Source: Schizochytrium sp. CCTCC M209059
Taxonomy: Eukaryota > Sar > Bigyra > Thraustochytrida > Thraustochytriidae
DNA length: 64,000 nt
Assembly: GCA_000818945.1 (NCBI GenBank)
Contig: KN805405.1
Coordinates: 88,926-152,925 of the forward strand
Reading direction: 5' to 3'
This document shows, piece after piece, positions 19,556 to 28,400 of this stretch; the stretch's first letter is position 1, and every line of letters starts with the position of its first letter. The notes beneath the pieces are model-generated. The model was given only the letters and a program-made list of their open reading frames with translations. It made no database searches and was not told where the DNA came from. The translations under genes were made by a program, and so were the position numbers.

Positions 19556-20713
19556 TCCATCATACACAAGGCTTCCCTGTGCGGAGCTCTTGCGTGAGGG
19601 CACAAGACTGCGGAAGCTTCGACGCGTGGCCGAGGCGAGCGACCGTACCATGCTAATTCTTGACTCGGCAGAACTGCCGGAAGCCGTCGACGCACGGGCG
19701 GGGCGGCGCACAGAAAGTCGACGATCCTTGGCTTCCTCTAGGACCGCATTCGATGGATTTGCGACAGAGGGAGGCGCCTCGTCCATGTTCTCCATGCGAA
19801 ACCATCGGATGCGCTCAATCGAGTTCAATACCATCTCCTTGAGGACATCAAACTTGCCCTCTCTCTGACGAGCTACTTCGGCCCGAACAAATGGATGATC
19901 GAGAAGAGCTTCGGCGGTAGGACGCTGCTCCGGATCGCGGGTCAGGCAGGCGTCCAAAAAGCTGATCATATCGTCGGACCACTCGTCTTCGTCGGCGAGC
20001 CGCGGGGGCGGGCTCACAGGGACGAGCATGAGCAGCTCGAAGAGAGGAACGTCAGCGTAAGGCGGCTCCATCTCTGCCAGCTCAATTAGCGTGATACCGA
20101 GCGACCAGATATCCGCGCGACCATCGTAGGCCGACGATTCGGTAATGACCTCTGGCGCCATCCAGTGTGGAGAACCAATCGCCGTGGTGCGCTTACTTTC
20201 CTTGCTGTCCATGATGGCAGAAACGCCGAGATCTGCAAGCTTGACTCTGCCGTTCGAGGTCACAAGAACATTTTTCGCCTTGACGTCGCGATGCACAATA
20301 CCGATGTCGTGCAAGTACGCGAGTCCTTGCAAGAGGCTCGCGCACACGGAGCGGATCTCGTCCTCCAAAAGTGGTTTGAGGCTGATTTGCACCAAATCCT
20401 GCAGAGAACCCACGTCGGCGTACTCCATGACGATCCAGATCATGTCACCCTTCTTGTAGCTTCCGTAGTATTGGATGATGAACTCGGAGGTGCACTTGCT
20501 GAGTGCGCCGATTTCGGCCTCGAGTTCCTCAACGAGGTCATCTTCCATGGCAATAATTTTGATGGCCAGCTTCTCGCTCGTCACTTTGTTCTCGCCCAGC
20601 CAGACCTCGCCGGACGCGCCGGCATCAAGCCTGTTCAGCAGCTTGTACGTCTGTTCCGGGTCTTCCTCGCTCCAGCGTGCCTCCTTCAGGACCGCCATCG
20701 ACACGTTGCCCAT
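19139..20713 (-). CDS. Ste20/germinal-centre-kinase-like Ser/Thr protein kinase
   Basis: Predicted 524-residue kinase, start ATG at 20713 (MGNVSMAV). The kinase domain spans residues ~23-278: ATP lysine Lys52, alpha-C Glu67, HRD at 141-143 with catalytic Asp143, metal-binding DLG at 161-163, activation segment TTAIGSPHWMAPEVI and DIWSLGITLIE. GSPHWMAPEVI and the substrate loop place it in the Ste20 group, near MST/GCK kinases. Two departures are visible: the first glycine of the nucleotide loop is Asp30 (LDAGASGEVW), and DFG is DLG. The C-terminal ~240 residues are charged, with an Asp/Glu tract (nt ~19525-19560) and a basic helical tail rich in Glu, Arg and Lys. No SARAH domain could be assigned with confidence. 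The kinase is probably active because all catalytic residues remain. The gene is divergent from the NEK kinase. Confidence 0.9.
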
Positions 20714-21971
20714 CTTGCTGTCAAACAAAAAGCGAGGCCTGAGCTCCCTTTCTCCCGCTCCTTCTCCCGCCCCTTCTCTCTCGCCTCCGCCGCGCCCTGC
20801 TCGCCTCGCGAGCCCTCCCGTGCACCGTCGCGAGCGAGCGAGCGCCGAGACGCTGCTGCCTCTTCTTGCAATGTCTGTCTGCCAAAACCTGCCAATCGAC
20901 TCAATCTCCGCGACACCCCGCACGGAGGCGCGTCCAGCTCGGGCCGGCCGCGGCTTTTCCAGTCGCCGCAGCGGCCGCCAGGCAGGAGCCCGGGTCGTGT
21001 GTTTGCTCAGCTCAGCGCAGCGCAGCGCCGCCTCGCTCCGCGCTCGCTCGGGCGCCGCGTGCGCAGCGGGCTCGGGCGATCGCAGTCTGCGGCACGCGCG
21101 CATGAGAGAAAAAACATTTTTTTCTTCTCTCCAAACAAACAAACCAGAAGAGAAGAAGGAAAAACACACACGCACAACCTTTTTTTTTTTTTTTTTTTTT
21201 TTTTGTCATGAGGTAGGCTTAGGTACAGCACGAGCAGGCTTTTGTAAAGAGACCTATCATGTTATTAGGTCGCTTCTGCCTTTCCTGAACGGGGGCTCTC
21301 GGCCCTGCAGAGCGGAAACTCGCGCGCAAGAACAGCGCGGCGGAGACCTGGGCATCCGCGAGAACCCGCCTCCGCAGAGCCCCTCGCAGCGCGGCTTCCG
21401 CAGCTGCCCTCGGTGCACGTTTCCCCGCACGCATCCACCCGAGCGGAAGACGCCATGGGAGACGCCGGAACGCACTCCTGCCGGGATGATTCGGAATGAC
21501 GAGTAAAAAGAGCGCCGTTTCGGGTAACCGCAGTATTCATGGCGGTTGCGAGGGAGGGCGTTTCACCGCGCCCGGAAAAAGGAGACACAGAGAGAGAGAG
21601 GGGGCAGGCAAGCCCGCAACGCAGGCAGGGAAATCACCGCGGCGGTCGCGGGACGCGCACGGCGGCGAGCGGCGGAGGCCCGGCCCGGCCCGGCCCCGGC
21701 ACGCGCCGCGCCCTCTCCCCTCCCCTCCCCCTCCCCTCCCCTCCCCTCGGGCGGGCGGCGGGGCCCGGCAGAGGATGCGCCAGAGGCCCCAGCAGGCCTC
21801 GAGCGAGCGAGCGGGCGAGCGGGAAGCGAGCGAGCGGGTCCGGCCGATCTAGGTTGGATTCCTCGTTTTTTCGCCTCGCCTCGACGACAAGACAAAACTA
21901 GCAAGCAAGCCAGCAAGCAAGCCAGCGAGCAAGCAGGGTCCGTCCGCACCGCCCGCACAGCGTTACACAGC
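20714..21971. promoter_or_regulatory. Divergent intergenic region between two kinase genes
   Basis: About 1.26 kb with no supported gene. It holds the presumed promoters of the Ste20-like kinase (left) and the NEK kinase (right), a run of 24 or so T (about 21180-21204), CCCCT-type repeats (about 21715-21745) and GAGC/GCAA tetranucleotide runs up to the NEK start. Open frames through this part on both strands are GC-composition artefacts. Confidence 0.4.
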
Positions 21972-24900
21972 ATGCACCGGTACCAGGAGCGGCGCGTGAT
22001 CGGGCGTGGAAACTATGGCACGGCGCGACTTGTCCGAGACCGGCGGAGCGGGGCCAAGCTCGTTGTAAAAAAAATTCCGCTCAACTCACTCTCCGAAAAG
22101 GAACGGCGCGACGCGGAGAGCGAATGCAAACTACTCGCCAAGCTGCAGCACCCGAACATTGTCGACTATATTGACAGTTTTCTTGAAGATGAGGCACTTC
22201 ACCTCGTGACGCAATATTGCGAGCAGGGGGACCTCGCCAAACTCATCAAACATTACAAGAAACGCGGAAAGTACTTTCCAGAAAAGCAAATCGTCGATTG
22301 GTTCATTCAAATCGCTATGGCAGTTGACTACATCCACAGTCTCAACGTGATGCATCGCGATCTCAAGACGGGAAATGTATTCTTAACAAAGACGAACGTG
22401 ATCAAACTCGGTGACTTTGGCATCGCCAAGGTCCTCGATTCCACGCTCGAGCAGGCAAATACCGTGGTCGGAACACCTTACTACATGTCTCCAGAGGTTT
22501 GCGAAAACAAACAATACGACAAAAAGTCGGATTTGTGGGCAATGGGCTGCATCTTGTACGAACTCTGCACCCTCAATCACGCCTTTGACGCCACAAATCT
22601 GCTCGGGCTGGTTTTTAAAATTGTTCAAGAAAGCTACCCTCCCATCCCTGACGTGTACAGCCGTGAGCTACGCGAGCTGGTGAGCCAGCTCCTCAGCAAA
22701 GATCCCAGTCGCCGACCCTCGTGCAGGAGGATCTTTCGCATGCCGTTTATTCGTCGAAGACTCGAGGAGCTCGCCACCTCTGCCTCGCTTGGCACCGCGC
22801 CGCCCACTGCCAACGCGCCCTCTGGACCCGCGGCTGGCTCATCCTCTTCCGTCACGTCCACACCCTTGCCTTCGTCTGCTACGCACGAATCAAGTCTGCC
22901 TCAGTCATGTGGAAATGCAGAGAGCACAGAGCACGGCCTCCCCGGTGACCTCGACGTTGCTATTGCAACCATGGTGCTTGACGATGGCCGTCCACCTCTC
23001 CCGACGTCTGTATTGTCGTCTGCTTCACTTGCACACCCTGCGCCGGCGGTGCCTCGAGCTCCTCGGAACAACCGGCGACGACAGCATCACGAGGACGATC
23101 AGGCTTCTCGTAACGCATCGCGACGAAATCGTCCCAGGGAACGTAGCGAAGATCTAGACTGCTTTCGTAATAGTGAGCGCTCCGCTGGCGACGCCACTGC
23201 CACTGCTCGACGCACAAAAAGCCTGCAGTCCATCAAGGTGGATCAAACGGAAGATGAAGAGGATTCGACGCCGCCACCGCGTATTGCGCTTCCTCTTTCG
23301 CCTTCGGCGTCCGTATCGAGTTCGCTCTCGCCCGTTCCTTCGCCACCCCCAACGCCGTCTCGAGCCGCCAATTTTTGCGACGACACAACGAGCGCCGAGA
23401 AATTGATGCCTTCGGAACTTGCGCTCCTCCCTTCGTCTCCTCTACGACTGGAAACCTCGGGGCTTCCGGACTCCGAAGCGGTCGCTATGACGCCTTTGGA
23501 TCTTGCAAAGGAGCGCAAACAGGCCGCCTTTCGCAAGCGCGAGGAGGAACTTCGGGCCGCCACTCTGAGTAATTTGGAGACTCGGCGAGTTGCGAAACGT
23601 CGCTCGCAAGAATTTTTCATGCCGAGCGCAGGAAACTACCTTGCGACCGACTTTGCCGATGCTGAAGAGCCCTCTGCGGGAGCGTTGACCTCAAGCGTAG
23701 AAGAAGCTCCCTCGGCAGCATCTACGGCGGCGTCAACACCCGGTCTTGAGAAGGAAAGTAAAACGCCAGATGTATACAGCTCCTCCGAGTATGATGATAG
23801 TCTTCCCTCTCCGCCGTCCGCTGAGGGGCAGACACTAGATACCGAGCGGCAACAGAGATCGCACGCTGGTCCTGTGCGCACAGAGGACTGGGAGGCAACG
23901 ATTCCAACTTCGATACAGCATGAGTTCAGGGCTTCTTCTTCTCAGCATCATCATTCGAGCCAAACGCCCCGACGCGGAGCGCACGCCCCGACAGGCTTCT
24001 TTTCACGGTCCACCGCGAATGAGGGCTCCGCTCGACCTGGGACACCTGGTCAAGTGCGCAGCGCGACGGCTTCAGCAGCGTCATCGACGCGAAGACGACG
24101 TACGTATCACCACGTGAATCACCATCATTATTTGCGGCCGCGCAGCTGTTCAGCAAGCAGCGGTGGTAGCGATACTGAGGGAAGCCGAAGGCGATCGTTG
24201 CCACAACCTCGTGTGGGCTCCTTTGACGGAGGAGAGCCCATTGTACCCTATCACATGGACGAGCGACCTATTCGGTCAAGTGGACGATACGATGTGGAAG
24301 AGTGGGCCACGCAGCAGCAGCAGCAGCAGCATGTAGGGTCAAAGCATCTTCAGCAGCAACAGCAGCAGAACAATAAGCATCAAACAAGACGGAAGGAACA
24401 ACATGCACATGATCGGCGACCGTTGCGCGGGGTGCAGCGAGAAGTTGTGTCCGAGTCTTTTCGTGCGAGCGTTGGCGAAGATGGCATGAGTGAGTACAGC
24501 GTTGACTCTGACTCTGAACGGGGAGCAAAACGGCAGCAGCAACAACAACAGCAGCAAAAACAACAACAAAAGCAAAAGCAAGATTCGTCTCAGCACGATC
24601 TGCATGACGGCGTAAAGAGCAAATTTGCCGATGAGCAGGATGCCCGTCGCGTTCTTGCAGAATGCCGAAAGCACGCAGAACATCGCGACGCATGGGCGAC
24701 CCCGGCAGGCTCTTCTTTACGTCGAAGATCGAGTAATGGTAGCGCGCTGTCTGGCTCGAGTAAAGGTACAAAAACAAAGCGAACGGGCCCAGACTGGCAT
24801 GGAATCGCAACGAAGCAGCGCGAACGTCTTGTCGCCGTTCTCGGTGCCGATCAATTTGATCAAGTGTACTCCTTTTTGAAAAAGGTACACGCATCGGATG

Positions 24901-25025
24901 CGGCGAGCAATACTTGTTCTGCTGCAGAGAAGCAGCGTCGACTTGGCCAGTTTGTTGGAAAGGATAAATTAAGCGCTTGTTTCGACGTGGACCAGCTGAT
25001 TTACATCGAGGAGACCTATTTTTGA
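21972..25025 (+). CDS. NIMA-related protein kinase (NEK)
   Basis: Predicted 1017-residue Ser/Thr kinase. NEKs act in mitosis, cilia and centrosome biology. The ATG at 21972 opens directly into the kinase fold (YQERRVIGRGNYGTARL). Key residues: glycine loop 11-16, Lys33, HRD 128-130, DFG 148-150, activation loop NTVVGTPYYMSPEVC and SDLWAMGCILYELC. The domain ends near residue 265. HRDLKTGNVFL and VGTPYYMSPE are typical of NEKs. The long tail is low complexity: Ser/Pro-rich, then poly-Gln (nt ~24313-24370 and 24532-24580). It closes with a folded-looking segment (LGADQFDQVYSFLKKVH ... DVDQLIYIEETYF) of the kind I associate with C-terminal ends of several NEKs. That last match is from memory and less sure. 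Confidence 0.93.
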   Translation: MHRYQERRVIGRGNYGTARLVRDRRSGAKLVVKKIPLNSLSEKERRDAESECKLLAKLQHPNIVDYIDSFLEDEALHLVTQYCEQGDLAKLIKHYKKRGKYFPEKQIVDWFIQIAMAVDYIHSLNVMHRDLKTGNVFLTKTNVIKLGDFGIAKVLDSTLEQANTVVGTPYYMSPEVCENKQYDKKSDLWAMGCILYELCTLNHAFDATNLLGLVFKIVQESYPPIPDVYSRELRELVSQLLSKDPSRRPSCRRIFRMPFIRRRLEELATSASLGTAPPTANAPSGPAAGSSSSVTSTPLPSSATHESSLPQSCGNAESTEHGLPGDLDVAIATMVLDDGRPPLPTSVLSSASLAHPAPAVPRAPRNNRRRQHHEDDQASRNASRRNRPRERSEDLDCFRNSERSAGDATATARRTKSLQSIKVDQTEDEEDSTPPPRIALPLSPSASVSSSLSPVPSPPPTPSRAANFCDDTTSAEKLMPSELALLPSSPLRLETSGLPDSEAVAMTPLDLAKERKQAAFRKREEELRAATLSNLETRRVAKRRSQEFFMPSAGNYLATDFADAEEPSAGALTSSVEEAPSAASTAASTPGLEKESKTPDVYSSSEYDDSLPSPPSAEGQTLDTERQQRSHAGPVRTEDWEATIPTSIQHEFRASSSQHHHSSQTPRRGAHAPTGFFSRSTANEGSARPGTPGQVRSATASAASSTRRRRTYHHVNHHHYLRPRSCSASSGGSDTEGSRRRSLPQPRVGSFDGGEPIVPYHMDERPIRSSGRYDVEEWATQQQQQQHVGSKHLQQQQQQNNKHQTRRKEQHAHDRRPLRGVQREVVSESFRASVGEDGMSEYSVDSDSERGAKRQQQQQQQQKQQQKQKQDSSQHDLHDGVKSKFADEQDARRVLAECRKHAEHRDAWATPAGSSLRRRSSNGSALSGSSKGTKTKRTGPDWHGIATKQRERLVAVLGADQFDQVYSFLKKVHASDAASNTCSAAEKQRRLGQFVGKDKLSACFDVDQLIYIEETYF

Positions 25026-25472
25026 AAACCAACGTCGAATGTATACTTACTCACCTTTTTCCTCTCTCGCTGCACATCTTCTCTTCTCTTCCTCGTCTCA
25101 TTTGTATCACTTCACCCCAAACAGAAACAAGCATACATACATACAAATAAACACGCAATTCTCAAAAAGTGAACGGAAAACCCAAACAAACAAACCATCA
25201 ATCTAGCAAACATTAAACAAACGAACAACGTGGAGAAAACCACGTGACGTCGGTGAGAGAATAGCGGAGCGTTATGAAGTGTAGTATAGCGTACAAAAAA
25301 TACAACATATCCTGCCATTTTCTTTTTTTCATCTACACATATTTGCAAGTTAAAAGCTTCGCGAGGTGCACATGCAGGCATAACATAGTGCGCCGTTATG
25401 ATGAATCTTGTGTTCATCGATACAAGTTTGTATTTTTGCGCCTTTGCGAATTGAAATGCGTATCTCTCGCGC
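25026..25472. other. Intergenic region between convergent NEK and ARF-GEF genes
   Basis: This is AT-richer 3' UTR sequence of two convergent genes. It has A-rich stretches with AAATAAAC near 25144-25155 and (ACAAAC/CAAACAAA)-type repeats. No gene was recognised. Confidence 0.45.
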
Positions 25473-28400
25473 TCAGGCAACCACCGCAGAGCCCTCACTC
25501 CAACCTGGAGCAACCTGACTCAGAACGGAGAGAAACATGCGCTTGGCTTCCTCCTTGGGAACATTTCGCAGAGACTGCCACACCTTAAATTTGGAAAAGG
25601 ACACCCAGTCGTCCGAAGCGGGCTCATCAATGGAGCACGCGCCCTGCGTTGACTGCTTGAAGAAACCATACATGAGGAGTTTCTGCTCGTCCGACGCAAT
25701 GTAGCGCACATGAGAGCTCGTCAAGATTGGCTTTGCAAAGCGGAGACCGACCACAAAACGCTGGTGAAGTGCCGCCGACGGCAGCGAGAGCAAGGCCGGA
25801 TCGGGACCTCCCGCCGACTGCGCGAGCGACTTGAGCCACTCAAGCTTGGTGTCCAGCGATGCGTTTTGCACATCGTCCATGGTAGGCCGGTCGCCCGCCG
25901 ACTCGTCGACGGGGTCAAGAGCACGCTCGGAAGACGACGATGCACTGAGGCGACGCAAGCTGCGGTGCTTGTCGGACTTAAACATGCGGTCGCCAAGCTT
26001 GCGGACATGTATGCCGAGCGCGCTTGAGAGCGTGCCGCCATCTTCTACAATCTGCATGCCATCCTCGTCATGATCGCCATCATCTGCATTCACAGCGCCG
26101 TCAATGGGCAGCGTGCGTGTGCGAATACTGCTTTCATCACCGAGATCGACGTCGAGTTCCTCTTCATCCTCAATGTCTTCTTCGAGCAGCTCTTCTTCCT
26201 CCTCCTCTTCGTCCTCCTCCTCATCCACTCCCTCTTCTTCGTCTTCGTCCTCCTCGTCGCATTCGAAGGCCTTGGGGTCATGGATGGAGTCGTCATCCGA
26301 TTCCTCAATTTCGTCCTCAATCTCGGACATAGCGTCGACGGCTCGACCCACCGCGCGATCGCCACTGCCCGTGTCGCCAAGTGTAAGTGCACGATTCTTG
26401 GTCATGGAACCGTTGCGCGCGGCTTCCTCGCGGTCGCGAGCCATTGCGTCTGCCTGCTCCATGGCGCTGATGGACGGCGAAGGCGCTGAGAGTTGTTCGC
26501 GATAGATCTCGTCGATCTCATGCTTGATGTCTCTAATCCATTCGTTCCGAATCTGTTCCGTAGAAGCTTGCACCACAAAGGACTTGCGAGGGTGACGAAC
26601 TTCAAAGACGCGGGGTGACGCTGTCTCTCGCACCTGCATGGTATGCAACTTTAGCGTCTGGTGCGCATGAAACTTGCTGCTCTTGAGCGTGCGGTGGCTC
26701 GCATACACCAAAAGGTCGGAAAAGAGGAAGAAGTGGTACTTGCGGAACTTGTTGTTGCGACTGCGCTTCATAAGGGGTCCCTCGCGGACGAATCGACGTC
26801 CCGGTTCGACAATGGAAAAGTGGCCGTCGAATCTTTTTTGAATGGCTAAAAGCTCCTCACGCGATTGGCGCTCAGTGATCATGTTCTTCATACTGGCCGT
26901 CAAATGATGGACCTCATTGATCACGTCAATGACGTTGTCCGAGGCACAAGAGGTGCTCATGACGTCTGCGTACCACTTGTCTTTGAGATGCTCGCCCTTG
27001 ACGACGCCAACGTTGCCCGAAGAACCAACGTTCTCATTGGTGTAAAGGTAGTGGACTTTGGCGAGGAGCATTGCAAAGGCCTTGCGCTCCTCCTCCATGC
27101 CGAGAAAGAGCGAAATCGAGATACAGTGACCAAGAATGTCCAGGGCATGCGAGACGGCTGCCAGTGCAAATACCTTGGGGTTTTCGAGAATTTTGGTCAC
27201 GACGGAGAAAAAGTGCACCCAGACGATCTCAAACATGACCTTGACCGCCTCGCTTGTAACGTTACTGTTGTAGCAGCGCCACTGCGACGAGAGCGCCGCA
27301 ATCAGCGACTGCATCGTCCCAACGGAGGCAGCAAGCTTTCTCTGGAAAAGAGCGTTCGCTCGCTGGCGAGTAATCGTCGGTTCTGTCGCTGCGCGAGCGC
27401 GGCTCGCACTGTCAGCGCCTGCGCCTGCGCCAGAGCCGGCCCCACCGCCGCCGCCGCCGCCGCCTTCCCCGCTAACGTTGGGGTCCTCGCCAGAAAGCTC
27501 GCTGCTCGACATGTCGGTCGATCCACGATCGCTAAAGGAGGTGCCTCCAATACTCGCAGAGGCAGTCGAAGTTGCCGACGAAGAGGAAGACGAGGTCATG
27601 CCGCTCTGCGCCCGCGCAGATGGGCTCGGGCCGCTCTGAATGACCTTTTCACGCGGATTCCCAAAGACCTCTTTTTCCTCCTCATCGGTGGCGAATTTGA
27701 TCTCTTTGCGATGAATTGATTTGTAAAGACGGACACCGAACTCTTGCGAAATACGATCACCATTCTCGATGAGAGAAATCTGCTTGAGGAATTGCTCCTG
27801 CGTCATGCGCTTCTTCTTGTTCACATTTGGGTTGTGCAAGTCTGTGTTGAGCATGATGGTGGTAAAGGCGAGAAGCATGATCATGTCCTGGTCTTCACGT
27901 GAGAACTCGTCTGCATTTTGCTCCACGAACCATGCGGCAAAGGCGTCCATAAGTGCCTCGACCTGCTGACCTTCGCCAGGAAGGAAAAAGTGGCCCTTTT
28001 CCAGATAGAGACGCAAACACTGTTCAAAGCTCTTGCCAGCAAAAGGCAGCGCGCGAACAAAGGCAAGACGCACCGGGTTCATAAAATCATCGTCAGACCG
28101 CGATCCGAGGTAGTTGCCAACATTGCGCTCCCCCAGCTCTTTGTGGTAAAGGTGCAGAAAGCTGGCAATTTGCGCGGGTGTGGTGTCCATAAAGCCGATG
28201 TTCTTGAGGTGTTTGATGGCTTTGCCCGCGCTCTTGCCCTTTTGCGAGAGCTGAAAGGCATGTTCGAGGGCGCGTCCAGCGGTGCGTCTATCATGCTGGC
28301 GCGCCCGGACGCCAATCGTCGGCGCGGTCGCCGCAGTGCCTGACTTGGGAAGCGTCTCGGCGTCGGGCGCTTGCGAAGACATTTCGACCGGAACTTGGAT

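Noticed and set aside
20165..21506. Two plus-strand frames of ~345 codons opposite and upstream of the Ste20-like kinase
   Set aside because: They are antisense to a well-supported kinase domain, then run into GC-rich leader and a poly-T tract.
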